DNA of 64,000 nucleotides from Burhinus oedicnemus (GCA_008921705.1 VFFE01007216.1:570382-634381); one strand, 5' to 3'. Shown: positions 36,133 through 48,471, numbered from the stretch's first letter. The notes: a model not told the origin generated them from the letters alone. Program-made: numbers and translations.

Positions 36133-39100
36133 AACTGTTTCAACATCTATTCTAATGCACAAGATGGGAATTCTGTACAGTGTACTCACGAAGGATGCAT
36201 TGTTCCTCGGGCAAAACCCTCCTGCCACTCTTGCTCTGGAGCGAGCAGAAATAGCTGCTACTTTTTGAAAACCTGATTGCAGCAGAAAGAAAAGAAAAGA
36301 AAAGAAAGTGCCGAGTTCTGATCCTGATCTCAAACGCTGGGGTAAATCCACCGCTCTCAGGGGAGTCACAGTACGTTGTTGATTTAAGGAGATCAGAATC
36401 AAGCCCTGTAAAAGTACTTACACTGAAAGAAGGTGCGAAAGGGTATCCACACCACAATAAAACTTCTGTGCTGTACTATTTTTACTATTTCCCCCTCCTT
36501 TTTTTTTAAAATCACAGCAAATTTACGTGTAGCGGTAAAGACAGACACTAGCTAACATGAGGCTCAAACGCACTGGATGGCAGCCTGGGGATATCTCTGT
36601 TTCAATGGGGATTCGGGAGGGAAGGAGGAGACTGTGCCACGGCACTCAGCCCCCATAGTCAAGCCTGCACAGTACCAGAACCAGGTTTTTTATAACGACA
36701 ACGGCTCTGTAAATGCGCGCCGACAGGTCTCCTTTCCATGTTAAATATTCAGTTGCTTCACTAAGGCTCATCCCAATACACTCTGATGTTTAAGACAACT
36801 TTCTTCCCATTCCTACTTAAAATCTACCTACATCAAAGATGAAATCTACATGCTCCCGGAGCTGTGATGAGGTTGTTTTTACAGCTATTTGAGCAGCATG
36901 TTATACCTGCTTATTTGAAGATGATGATATTTGTATTGTTGCTAAGAATTCATGCCAAGCATAATTTTGGGGCGTTGTGAAGATATCATATTTGCATATT
37001 TTAAGTATTGATATAATACAAAATTCTTTTTATGACTCTTTTCACAGCATAATAATGCTCTTTCCATTGCATGACAGCCTTTAGCATAGAAAAATGCAAA
37101 AACAGAAGAAAATTATTTTTTAGAAAATGGATTTTTTTTTAATCTGATTTTCATTTTCCCATGTTTGGAGCATCCCTTACTGCTCATGACCTGGTGCATA
37201 TCATCCAGATAAAAACAGTAATTGCGCAGAGATATAGGCACTTCACACAGCAATGCCTTAATCAAACAAATGAAATGACTGCATTCAGAAGAAGTTTGAT
37301 TTTTTTTCTGAAGCGTGCTCTATTTCTAGCCTTGCAGGCTTTATGCCAGTTGCTGGTGTAGAAGATGGCCCATATGAATCTCTTCCTTCTTTCCTTTCTC
37401 TTCTGTTCCTTTGCCTAGCCTCAGTCCTCCCTCCGCCCTCCCCTACTTCTTCATCCTTTGAGCACAGAGAAGCTCTACTTCTGCTCTCGCAGGCTCCACG
37501 CCAAGCCCTGGCATTGAAATAGCTGGTACAGAGTCTACAACCCCCTTCTTCCTTCCCTCCTCTGACTGATTCCCATCTTTCATTTCCCTTGTCCTGCTCC
37601 CTCACGCTCCCAGCAAACAACTTTTGCGCCTTCGCCTTTCTGCCCTGCTCCAAAAGGGCTCTCCTGGAGCTGCCCCTTCCCCCAAACCAGCCCCTGTTTC
37701 TTGGCAATAGCAGCAGGCCGCCCTCAGGGCAGGGGATTTGGAGAGGCCAAGTAGCTCAGGTGGGCTTGAGGGTGTGCTAATGAGCAGCACATGTTACTGG
37801 TGAGCGCCCATATTTACAGGGGCTTCAAAGTGAGAAAAACCTGACAGGAAAGACCTGAGGAGGAAGAAAATCCAGGGGTGGGCGCTGTCTCATCTTCTAT
37901 AGTCTGACTAAACAGGAAATTTACTTCTGTTTGTTGAGGGATAGTTACACTGTGTTTTAATTTGTCTGGAAGCCCTATTATGCTGCTTGGCTGGGGTGAG
38001 CTTTCTTGTGGCACAGGGTCATAACGGCTGGTGCTGGTGGTGACCTGGTTCCTCTGGACAGGCTGTAGCTCTGAGGAGCTTCTCCCCACGCTGGTGGCCA
38101 GTGCTGAGTGGCCTCCACCACTGAGCATTTTTTTGTGTCATTTTCTTTCTGTAAAAGGGTTTTCTGAACAGTCAGAGTATGTAATTTAGCAGTGGTGAGC
38201 TAGGGCTGCCTGCTCTCCAGCCCCTGTTAGAGGTGCCATGTGGCCATGGGTGAGTGGCTGCTTTGTTGAGGGACGTAGCAATGAGCAAAACTCAGCCGTG
38301 CAGGTGGAGAAACAAGAGGGTTTGGTGGGTGGGTGACCTGGCAATGATAGGAGGCTCCTGAGCAGCAGATTTGTTAGTGACTTCTGTCTTCTTCAATTAG
38401 CTTATTCTGCTCTGGAGTGAAGGCAACAAAGCTTGTAACGATGCTAAAATGCTGCTGAAGGACCCATTTTCCTTTAGCCTTAGCAAACCTTTTGTCTCCG
38501 GCTCCGAAGAGGCTCACAGGGACTTTTGGTTTTGGGAACAGAACAGCAGGGAAATCCTGGGGCTGGGTTGCGGGGGTCTGGCAACGCTCTCAAGGGGAGC
38601 AGGTTGTTGTCCACAGTTGAGTGGACCCTGGGGGATCATTGTCTGCCGGCTTTGCTGGAGAGGCTGCTGAAGGTGGATGCCTCCCCTGATTACGGGGTGT
38701 GCTTGGCCTCCCTTCACACCCTGCAGTGTGTGAAATGTTAAGCTTGATTAGCCCGGTCAGATGATGCTTGATGGCTGCCCACCGCAAAGCCAAGTGTGAA
38801 GCCTGGGCTGCAGCCAGGAGGCCATGTCCCAACTCCTGCACGTGAGGGCCAACATCTCCTGTCCCAATGCCTGCGGTGGGACCCTGGGGGAGGGAGGTGA
38901 GAAGACCTTGCTTAAGGACTTTACTGACCCCAGAAGAGACATGTCTGGAGGGAAGAGCCAGCAATGGCTCCCTGTAGCTTGATGGCCATCACCTGCTGCT
39001 GCTGAATTTTGGTGGCAGAAGAAGTTGCCTTGCAGGGAGGGCTGGCAGGGACCCGTGCTGCCAAAGTCCCTCTGAGGCATCAAGCTCCTCGCCTCCTGCC

Positions 39101-39282
39101 CAAAGCGGCGGCTCATGTGCCTGTGCTGCTGGGGACAACAGAGCAAACGGCGAGCCTGCCGGAGCAGACGTGGGATCGCTGTCCTCCACTTGGAAATTAA
39201 ATTGCCGAGATCTGCATTGATGGTTTTATTTTCATAACCACCCCAGCTTTACCTTGGCGTTTACATGCCGCAGCGGGAGACC

Positions 39283-39298
39283 ATTATCCTGGGATAAT
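39283..39298. promoter_or_regulatory. Inverted GGATAAT repeat
   Basis: ATTATCC and GGATAAT form perfect 7-bp inverted arms around a 2-bp spacer. The half site resembles bicoid/OTX-class homeodomain sites (TAATCC-like) but is not identical. Only the symmetry is certain. Confidence 0.3.
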
Positions 39299-40979
39299 GC
39301 TCAATCCCACTGTTGTTCTTTGCCACGCAGGGGATCTCTGCCAGCCCCGCCTGGCTGGGTGGCTGACCCTTGGCTGGGGGGAAATGGCTGCAAAAATGTA
39401 AAACCCTCTTCCATCACAAAGTTTATCCATCCAGCAGTTTGCAATTTTAATATGAAAAATTACATCAGTTATATCAAAATGCTGGCAGTTGAAATTCAGT
39501 TTGGGTTTGGTTTTTTTAGGTTGGATAAACAGTTGGGAAATGCCATCCCCACCTTTAAGAACTCACTAAAAAACCCAGCAGGATTTGATTTGTTTGTACA
39601 GCAAAAAGATTGTTCTTTAATCCCTTTGGAATTGTTGAATTTGATACTCCTGCCAGTCCAGTTAATGAAAAATCCTCTGGTGGGATGTGTCAGGAAACCT
39701 GGAGACCCACATCGCCTCTCCCGAAGAGGGTGGGTATCTTGAAAGTGGTGGAGCAAGGGACACAACTCCTGCATCCCTTTGTGAAACACGGTAGTCACGC
39801 TCCATGCTAGAAAGCAGTGCAGGAATGGAAGTTTCATTGTATTTGATATAAAATTGGACTCAATTATCAAACAGGAGGTATAGGAGATTTTGGAAAAAAA
39901 AAAAACAACCCCAAATCAAAACAAACCCCCAAACAGCACTACCCGATAATCACTTTAATTTTTTTTTTCTCTTCAGTTAGATCAGTACAGTGAAATCCAC
40001 TATAAAAATAATTAATGTAATATTTGTGTTATAATCATTAGGTATTCCAAATAGCAATTAATTCTTTAATTAATATGAATGATTAATTCAGTACATAAAC
40101 TGTATGAAATAATAACAGAAATTAAATCAGGCACGCTGCACCTGACTGGGGAGGAGGAAAGAAGTTGCCATCAAGGAACGGAGCAGTCTGAGGCTTCACA
40201 CCAGTTGCAAGGATAAAATTAAACAAAAATAGGCTAACTGGATCTTAAGCGGGCCTAAACTGAATGCCCCTTGGGCTCAGCTCAGCGGCTGAAGCACAGT
40301 TACCTATTGCAGCCTGAGATGCCCTCTGACACTGGAGGCATCCCCGTGGGGCTGGCCAGTGTGAACACAGGACCTGCCAGGGCGGCCAGGTGGGAATAGC
40401 CTACACGAGCCTGCGTTCCCACAACTGAACCAGGACCAGCCCTTTTCAGTCACTTGCTGATACGTGTACACGTTTTCTCGAAAACCACTGCTTCCTGTTA
40501 ATGGAACTAGGAAATTTTGTATCGATTTAGTATGGGAGAACATTCTTAAATAAGGGTAGTTTCAGTCTCCTCTGTTAATCAAATAGCTAAGCAGCAATTT
40601 CAGGGACTTACAGATAGCCATCAGTTTTGGAAAAAAGTCTAGCAAGCGTTTTTTATGTTACTATTTCAGATACATCCAATTCCAAATGTATTTATTTTGT
40701 AGCAGAGTACAAATTACACAAATCTTAGAAACTGAAAGAAAACAATACAGAGCATCCAACCTGAAACCTCCCCGATGCTTTTTACTCAGAATCTACAAAA
40801 TATCTCCTGAAAAGCTCCAAATGCAATGAAACATTTTCTCAGAAAAAAACCATGCATTAAAGTGTTCTGCACTGGGAATCTTTCAGATTCATCTCAATGG
40901 TTCACACGTTCACTACAAATAATAAGGAAAACAGGGTTATATTCCTCTGCCCTTTCCTATTCCAAAGACTTCCCTTAAT

Positions 40980-41013
40980 TATATATATATATGTGTGTGT
41001 GTGCGTGTGTGTT
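40980..41013. repeat. (TA)n(TG)n compound microsatellite
   Basis: A TA run passes into a TG run with one CG interruption (TATATATATATGTGTGTGTG then CGTGTGTG), followed by TTTGTACATACATA. Confidence 0.9.
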
Positions 41014-42023
41014 TGTACATACATAACTTGCTCTCTCTTTTTGTTTTATTAATTTTTGTTGACTTATCTTTACATATTACTTGGGAGAAAGAAAGGTACC
41101 AAATCAGTTCAGATGATGAGGACAGGGCTCTTTGGTGTACCAAAGAAAACTAATTCAGACGGTGAAATATTTATCTAATGTTCTTCAGAGCAGGTAAGTG
41201 TTTAACTGTTGATATAATCCCAGGAAGCAGGCTCTGATGATCATATTATCCTTTAATTATGACAAGAGTTCAACAGTCAAACAATTATCTTCTAATTTCC
41301 TCACCAAGATGTAGGTACCTCACAAGATATTCAAACAGAACTTTTCTAAAACAGGGAAATCTAACCAGAGGTTTTACTTGCAGTTTACTGTTTATTGTGT
41401 AAATATATATATATAGTATCCTTAAAAAAGTAAACCTCAGGGCTAACACTGGGAATATTTCTCTGCAGCTAAGAAGCCAATGCTTATTGGTAAAGTAGCT
41501 TCTTTCTAAACTGTGTTGAAGAATGTACAAGTTTTAACAGAGAAAGGTGTGTGGTGCCCTCATACAGTTGGCACCTGCTCAGATTTCAATGGCCAGTCTA
41601 TACTAACATGTCTCTGACAGTACAAATATGGCACTGCAAGTAGAGGAAAAAGATGCACCGAGAAATGGGATGATTTTCTTGAATAATGAAGGATAACACG
41701 AAAACTAACACACTTGGAAAATGACAATTGAGGAAATTGAATAGTATGCCTGGTAAACCTTTTTACTGAAGTTAAGAGTATGTCATTACTAAAATGCGTA
41801 AAATTAAAAAAAGAATTTCCTTAAATGAATTGCTTTTGGAGACGTCTTAGGAAGCATTATTTTGACAATGTTAATTGTTGTATTTTTCTTTTTTGATAAA
41901 TGGATTATGCAAAATTAATTCCCTCACTATGTAGATTTAATCCACAACACAGGACCACTGTCAGAATTTTACAGTATTTTGAGTTTTCTAATAAAGAGAT
42001 ACAAAGAAGCCATACTTAATTAA

Positions 42024-42029
42024 TTTATT
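42024..42029 (-). promoter_or_regulatory. EFCAB6: Candidate EFCAB6 polyadenylation signal
   Basis: AATAAA on the minus strand lies 67 bp past the EFCAB6 stop codon. Other minus-strand AATAAA words occur farther downstream (for example near 41395 and 41045), so the 3' UTR may be longer. Confidence 0.5.
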
Positions 42030-42096
42030 AGTTTGAAATTTGAAATTATAAATGAGTCGCTGTCTTTATCTACAGTTTCCTGCTTTTGACCAAATC

Positions 42097-42219
42097 CTAC
42101 TGTATGAATGCCTGGAGAAAATCATTATAGGATATTTTTGAAGACAAAGTTTTATCATAAAATTCCAAAATGTTGAATAACTCCTCTTCAGTTAGGTTGA
42201 TGCCGTACTCATGAAGAAC
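42097..42219 (-). CDS. EFCAB6: EFCAB6 terminal coding exon (EF-hand 6)
   Basis: The last coding exon follows a good acceptor (ctttttgcag-like, gtcttttgcag) in phase 0 and ends in TAG at 42097-42099. It encodes 40 residues beginning VLHEYGINLTEEELFNILEF, then YDKTLSSKISYNDFLQAFIQ. The loop DKTLSSKISYND has acid at positions 1 and 12 and hydroxyls at 3 and 5, and it pairs with the EF-hand in the preceding exon. The wording closely follows the C-terminus of vertebrate EFCAB6, where ILEYYDKTLSSKISYNDF is characteristic. EFCAB6 (DJBP) is a long multi-EF-hand protein of about 1,500 residues in human, reported to bind DJ-1 and the androgen receptor and expressed in testis and ciliated cells. Confidence 0.95.
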   Translation of the reverse strand, partial: VLHEYGINLTEEELFNILEFYDKTLSSKISYNDFLQAFIQ

Positions 42220-44711
42220 CTGCAAAAGACAGAGACAACTTTAAAGTTTATTCCAGTGCTTTGGGTGAGCAAGAAGAAAAAAATATTAGTTTATCTTGCC
42301 AAAATTTCTTTACAAAATAACTTGATGATTCGGCTCCGCTCTGCCATAGGTTTCTCAGAATATTAGAAAATCAACCCCTCCTTTATTATCTCTTCATCTT
42401 CCCATGCCAATACTGGCTCCCTGGGATGCATATCTGAAATCCTGCATATGCAGGGGTTTTGTCCACTAGCCCAACTAGCACTTGCCTGAGGGAGCACTGG
42501 GAAATAGGTAGCACCCATGTGCACAGAAGCCAATTTACAGAAAGTACATGTTTAAAAGGCTTTCACTACTATCTGGAGATGAGATAAAGAGGTGGAATTT
42601 CTTCCTTTCTGTCCTCCTTGGATGATCTGCAGCCTTTGCATCCGGAGAAACAGAAGGAATAATCCAGTCACTCAAAGTGTGCAAACCCCTATGTATATAA
42701 TAATGCCCATGATGCACTCAGTGCTTTATTTTTCATGGGACAAATGCTCAGCCTGTAAGCATGCCTTCCTAACACTTCAGTGAGAACCCAACTTGAACAG
42801 GATGCATCTGGTTCACCTGATGCTAAAAGCCAGGTTAGATACCTGCATCTTTCAAATATTTCACCCGGTGCATTTTTTCAGCACTTCAACAGTTTTAAAC
42901 GTTCCCAATGCCCTAACATGAAAGAAAATAATGCATTCATTTCTGAGGATTACTTCAGGTTTTAGATGCACTTGGGAATTTAAACCCTGAAGGTGTGTCC
43001 TTGTGTGCTATGCCAGTTGTCATTAGTTTTCTGGCAAAGTCAGTCTACCCCTTTCCCTCTTAACAGCTTAGCATCAGAAATCGCTAATGACCCCTTGCAG
43101 ATAGCACAGCCATAAATAGCAGTGTTACTGATGTTAGTAGAGAGCTAATTTCCCCGTTTCAGTAAATTAAGTTACCTAGGAGATAAAGGGATCTGTACCT
43201 CCACAAATCACTTGATATCTTGTCAAACAGCAGATTAACACCTTTGTAGTAGGATTTTGGAATCAAGGATTACTTCTTGATCTAGATCCATAAGGAGTTA
43301 GTTTTTTGGTTGGTTTGGGGATTTGGTTTTGGGGGATTTTTTTTTTTTGGTTGGTTTTGTGGAGTTTTTTTTTGTTTTTTTTTTTTTTTTTTGGTTTGGG
43401 TTTTTTGGGGTTTTTTTGCTTAGCTTGTATCATGTTAGGAAGCTTGATCTGAAAGTTGTTGAAATTGCTTTAACTAGAAATGGTAATCATCACATGTCCT
43501 AGAGTAACATGATGAACTAAAATCAAATGCAATGGGCCTGATCTTCACTCCTCGTCCCCTGAGCCTGGTCTGCTGAGGTAGTGCCCAAGCAGTCAGAAAG
43601 CTGCAGTGGTAGGCAGGGAACCTCAGGCGTGAAGCTGATACAGCCACACTGAGACATCTTGCTCCTCAACCTTCACAGAGGGGCAGGCAGGGACTCAGGT
43701 TTCAGCTATGTGGCATTGCCAGAATGTATCACATTCCCACCGGTCCCAAATAACTAAAGATTTAAAAGACCAATTCTGTGACTGGTATAATCGTCCAGGT
43801 TTGTAGTCTACCAGGCAACAAGCTGGCTTCCTGAAGCTCCGGTGGAAGGGGAGCATCAGAAGCACACCTTATCGTTGCTTATTGCAGCCAAGCATTTGCT
43901 TACTGTGATTAAGCACCCCATCCACTAGTTGAACAGTTCTTTGAAGCAGTAGCGATACCAAGGGGTGTCCTAATGCACGCAGCGTTAAATAGGTTTAGGG
44001 CCCCATGCTATTTTTTTTTTTTCTTGCAGTTGAATAGCAAATATTCAGAATTACTCCAGAACAGATAGTGATTATTATTCCTAGTTAAAACAATAGCAAA
44101 GATTTTGCAACCAGTACAGCTAAACAAAAATCAAACTCCCCGTGGATCTAGATGAAGAATCACTGATATCTAGTACACACAGGTGTGTATTTGAGGAGAT
44201 AGATACAAAGTACTCAAATATTTGCAGAGAATATGGATCCCTTGCCTAGTACAAAACTATGCTGCACGTAGAAGAGCAGAGAGAGAAACCAGAAACTGAG
44301 AGTCTCAAGTGGGGGCTGCTTGAGGCCAGTCGACATTTAGAAGGGACCACCCCAGCTGGAGGGTCACAGGATCCTGCAGCTGTAGCAGTGCCTGAAGGGA
44401 GACCTGCCAGAAGGTACACTTCTCTTCTCTCACCATGTGTTTGTGAAAGATACACTTTTAAACATTCTATAGGGACTAAGGTTTTTCTGTTTTATCTATT
44501 CAGGAACCCACCAAGGCCTCAGACTTCAAGGAATTGTAATCGTATGTGGTGAAAGATTACTGTGAGTAATGGTCAGAGCTAAAGTCACAAAGAGGGGCCA
44601 GGATGAGTTTATGTCTCCTGGTTCAGTACCATTTTTCAGAAAATTTTCAGTCAGGAAACTCAGATTAGGCTACTGTAATTTTCTGAGTATTAATTGCTAA
44701 ATGCAACTTAC
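42220..44711 (-). other. EFCAB6: EFCAB6 last intron
   Basis: Phase 0 intron of 2,492 bp between GTAAGT and the gcag acceptor. Its main feature is a plus-strand G/T-only tract at 43301-43421. There is also a poly-T run at about 44012-44022. No gene is seen inside it. Confidence 0.85.
43301..43421. repeat. G/T-only low-complexity tract
   Basis: About 120 bp consists almost entirely of T with G runs of 2-5 (GGTTGGTTTGGGGATTTGG, TTTTGGGGGA, GGTTTGGGTTTTTTGGGG) and long T runs. The minus strand, which corresponds to EFCAB6 pre-mRNA, is A/C-rich. It is a strand-asymmetric simple repeat with several G runs that could form quadruplex structure on the plus strand. Confidence 0.9.
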
Positions 44712-44861
44712 TTGTCTGAAATCTGCAACGTGTAACTGTCCAGTATGATTTTCGTCATAGGATTTAAAAGTTCGCTTCATTGGCCTCCAGCAGTGCAAGA
44801 TCTGGGGCTGAATTCTCAGCATCGCGCTGAAGAACGACGTGGTTTGTGGTCCAGGACTCAG
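44712..44861 (-). CDS. EFCAB6: EFCAB6 coding exon (EF-hand 5)
   Basis: A 150-bp exon, phase 0 at both ends, with acceptor ctttgttag and donor CAA|GTAAGT. It encodes 50 residues including LRIQPQILHCWRPMKRTFKS, then YDENHTGQLHVADFRQ. The loop DENHTGQLHVAD is the most canonical EF-hand in the window: D1, N3, T5, G6, L8, D12. The CWRPMKRTFKSYDE segment is characteristic of the EFCAB6 C-terminal region. It forms a structural pair with EF-hand 6 in the next exon. Confidence 0.95.
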
Positions 44862-46109
44862 CTAACAAAGTTGGATGAGAAAGACTGGCGTTTACTAACA
44901 GCATCATGAACACAACTGGGCACAACTATAATGCAGAATGAAAAGGTGTTGGACTGTAATGCTGCCTTAATCTGCGGCTGGCTGCCGAATACTTGTTTGC
45001 AAATTATTGCAAGATACTGTTTACACTAGATTATTTTAACCTATAACATTTTGATATTCTTGGGAAGTGCAGATGGTATATTTACTTAATCACTGTCAAA
45101 GCCCTAACTTTTCATTATTTGAAACTGATTCTGAAGTCAGTGTTACTTCTGCTCAGATCTCAGTGTTTTCACATGTGTTATGTTTGTCCTTGTTTCAACT
45201 CCCTCTTTCAGGCATTTTTAATTTTCTGCAGTGTTCATTTTTCAGAGTGAAATTTTTGCTAAAAAGTGACTGAATGCATAAGCCAACTGTGGGAGCAGTA
45301 CAATATTTAAGAAAACACAAGACCCTACTGTTCACGTTCCCCCGTACATAAAATACCTTGTAACCAGCTTTTGAACCTTTCTGCAGTTCCACAGCTGGAC
45401 CACAGGGTTAGTTTTCCCTGGGACATGTTGGGGCCGGTTGTTTTAGCCTGGCTAAACTTGTTACATTGATGCACCCTGAACACAGGTGAATTGCAGAACT
45501 ATTCATTAGGGCAAAATTAATTCCACTTGTACAAAGCTTTAACACTGGAGTGATGAGTAAGGGACTTTGGGAAAAATCAGCAAGTCTGAGTACACCTGCA
45601 GGCTCTGGATCTACTCTACTATTTCCTCAAAATACAGCTCCATCTCAGTTTTCCCTTACACTCTCCTGCTGTTTTACTGTAACTGGGTAAGTGGCTAGTG
45701 CCCCATTTGTGCCAGTTGCACACGTCACTGGAGTCTCTACAAGCATCTCCTTGTGAAGGAGATGCACGGTTGGCTTTATACACCTACTACATGGACACAG
45801 AGGCCTTGGTGCACCTACAGGAGTTGTAAGAGGCCTGGGGGGCAGCTGCACCACCTTTCTGTGCTCTTGGGGTAGTCCTCCTTCAGACTATGTAGCTGAG
45901 GAATGAGTGGGTACATTAATAATGCGGTTTCCAACCCAAAGTACTGAGTATCCTTGTGGGCTGAAGGGAGGGAAAGGGCACTTTATGATGACTTCAACTT
46001 GCGTTATTTTCATAGCTCAGAGCCTGGATACTTCCATGAAGCCCTAGGCCACTGATTCTCCCAGGCTTTTGAGAAAGAAAAGGAATAGTGCCTGCCACCC
46101 AAACCCCAA

Positions 46110-46150
46110 TTTATTTATTTATTTATTTATTTTTTATTATTATTATTCCT
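46110..46150. repeat. (TTTA)n/(TTA)n microsatellite
   Basis: Five or more TTTA units pass into four TTA units (TTTATTTATTTATTTATTTA, then TTTTTTATTATTATTATT). Confidence 0.9.
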
Positions 46151-47379
46151 TTTGATGTATATCCGTACACTTACTAGGTGGAATGGGCTCAGTGATCTAT
46201 AAGGAAATTTGACTTTGACTATTACATTATATAAAGGTGCTCAGAACATGGACAGAGATGTTCAGTATTTTTTCTGAATAGAATAAATAAAATAAAAATT
46301 ATTTGAGACAACTACAAAGGCACTTAAAAATTACTGCTTTATCTATTCCAGAATACTGGGATGGAATTTTACAGCATCAAATTTGTGTATAAAAGAAACC
46401 TTATGTAAGATAATGAAGTTCTTTGAGGCAAAACTTAATAGTTTTACCTTACTCTCCCTACTGGTAGTGAATACTTGATAATTCCTAATGATTCCTCTCT
46501 TCATACCTTGGTAGCAATCTGTTCGTTGCACATCTGAAAACAGTTTGGTAATGTAATTTCTCTATAAAATGCTGTTACTAACCATATCTAAACTAATTAG
46601 GCACAGTTAGAAACAGCCTAAAAATGTAGCAGGCTCGCTGAATGAGCAGATTTGGAATTTGGCACCGTTCCTACTACATAACTTGATTGGGATGCTATTA
46701 TCGACGCCTTCCTTTCTGGGCCATGAGAGTCAGATTTCTGTGTCTCTTCTGATCTTCTCTGCCCTAGAGCAGTACTGCGGGCAGAGGGGAACAGCCTGTG
46801 TGTAGCTGCCTTGCTGGGACTCTTTTGCCTCTTCATCACAGCTTGGGAAGCAGATATGTGTGGCAGGGAGAGCTGCAAGAGCGCAATATGTGCTGGCCAG
46901 TCCTGGCTACTAGGTGTTTTTAGTGACCACTGCAAGTGAGAGCTTCCTCTGGGCTTTTCTTACAGTGCTGGGTGTGGAGCAGTGGCACAGCTTGCTGACA
47001 AGATCTCTATTCCAGGCCACCCTAAGACGCATCCCATCCACTTTTTATTTCTAGCTTGATTTTTATTTAGTTCAACAAAAGCTCTTAAACCGTCAGCTCC
47101 CGTGTTTTCTATTTGGAATTATTATCCAAACTTTAGCCAATTTAGCCAGTTTACCATACAACCTGGATACACAGAACATGATCCCAAGGAGTTAAATCCT
47201 CCAACTGAAGGAGACACCAAATGAATACTAGGCAGTTAATATCATGGAATTAAATAAGAGAACGCTGGAAAGTCCCTGCATAAAGTGACTATAGAAACAG
47301 GGCATGAAATATCCTGTCAGTACAGCAGAAACTGAAAAAACCCTGTTATTTTGATTTTTATAAGCTTGTATTGGATTTG

Positions 47380-48456
47380 TGTGGCAAGGTTTTGGTAGCA
47401 GGGGGGCTACAGATGTGGTTTCTGTGAGAAGCTGCTAGAAGCTTCCACATGTCCAATAGAGCCAATGCCAGCTGTCTCCAAGATGGACCCACTGTTGGCC
47501 AAGACTGAGCCCATCAGCAACGGTGATAGCGCCTCTGTGATAACATAGTTAAGAGGGGGGGAAAAAAACCCTGTGTGGCAGCAGCCAGAAGAGAAGAGTG
47601 AGAATATGTGAGAGAAACAACTCTGCAGACACCAAGGTCAGTGAAGAAGGAGGGGGAGGAGGTGCTCCAGGCACCAGAGCAGAGATTGCCCCGCAGCCCA
47701 TGCTGAAGACCATGGTGAAGCAGTCTGTCCCCCTGCAGCCCATGGAGGTTAACAGTGGAGCAGGTGGATGCCTGAAGTAGGCTGTGACCCCATGGGAAAC
47801 CCACGCTGGAGCAGGCTCCCAGAAGGACCTGTGGCACCATGGAGAAAGGAGCCCACTCTGGAGCAGGTTTGCTGGCAGGACTTGTGACCCTGCTGGGGGT
47901 GGGTGTGTTCCTGAAGGCCTCCACCCTGTGGAAGGGACCCATGCTGGAGCGCTTTGTGAAGAACTGCACCCCATGGAAGGACTCACATTAGAGAAGTTCA
48001 TGGAGAACTATCTCCTGTGGGAGGGACCCCACGCTGGAGGAGGGGAAGAGTGTGAGGAGTCCTCCCCCTGAGGAGGAAGGAGCGGCAGAGACAGTGTGTG
48101 ATGAACTGACCACAACCACCATTCCCTGTCCCCTTGCACCACTGGAAGGGAGGACGTAGAGAAATCAAGAGTGAAGTTGAGTCCAGGAAGAAGGGAGGTG
48201 TGCGGGGAAGGTGTTTTAAGGTTTGGGTTTATTTCTCTTTACCCTACTCTGACTTCTAATTGGCAATAAATTAATTTAATTTCCCCGAGTTGAGTCTGTT
48301 TTGCCCATGACAGTAACAGGTGAATGATCTCTCCCTGTCCTTATCTCAACCCATGAGCCTTTCGTTATATTTTTTTCTCCCTTGTCCAGCTGAGAAGGAG
48401 AGTGATAGAGCAGCTTTGGTGGGCACCTGGTGTCCAGCCAGGGTCAACCCACTACA
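47380..48456 (+). mobile_element. Solo LTR of an avian endogenous retrovirus
   Basis: The 1,077-bp element begins TGTGGCAAGG and ends CCCACTACA, with TG...CA termini that are short imperfect inverted repeats. A plus-strand AATAAA at 48265-48270 is followed by a plausible R-U5 region, so the LTR reads opposite to EFCAB6. I recognise the ends (TTTGGTGGGCACCTGGTGTC ... CCAGGGTCAACCCACTACA) as an LTR type common in birds, probably ERVL-class, but did not search a library. No internal gag/pol/env sequence or second LTR is present, so it is a solo LTR from recombination. No matching target duplication is evident at the edges. The TATA-like position near 47543 is degraded. Open frames inside are not genes. 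Confidence 0.85.
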
Positions 48457-48471
48457 AAGCTTTGTACCTAC

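Larger units (their letters stand above)
35191..42023. other. Intergenic with candidate regulatory patches
   Basis: No gene is recognised. It contains a poly-A run (about 35297-35311), an (AAAC)n run (35886-35912), AT-rich segments dense in homeodomain-type motifs (36100-36135 and 39990-40140), a 7-2-7 inverted repeat ATTATCCTGGGATAAT (39283-39298), a GC-rich stretch (about 37.4-39.2 kb) with only random open frames, and a TA/TG microsatellite (40980-41013). The EFCAB6 3' UTR may extend into its right edge. Confidence 0.5.
44862..48471 (-). other. EFCAB6: EFCAB6 intron hosting a solo LTR
   Basis: Phase 0 intron of 3,610 bp with donor CTG|GTAGGT. A solo LTR occupies 47380-48456, leaving only 15 bp of original intron between the splice donor and the LTR. 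A (TTTA)n(TTA)n repeat lies at 46110-46150. The remaining open frames are short and random. Confidence 0.85.

Noticed and set aside
35929..36402. 157-codon minus-strand open frame
   Set aside because: No domain, and the plus strand is open in the same place. It spans the octamer/homeodomain patch, so it is more likely noncoding.
47514..48071. Overlapping open frames of 95-151 codons on both strands
   Set aside because: They lie wholly inside the solo LTR and follow its internal tandem units and GC-rich composition. No retroviral gene motif is present.
48466..48471. Alternative EFCAB6 donor 4 bp into the intron (GTAG|GTACAA)
   Set aside because: It would shift phase and break the join with the exon at 44712, whereas CTG|GTAGGT keeps phase 0.
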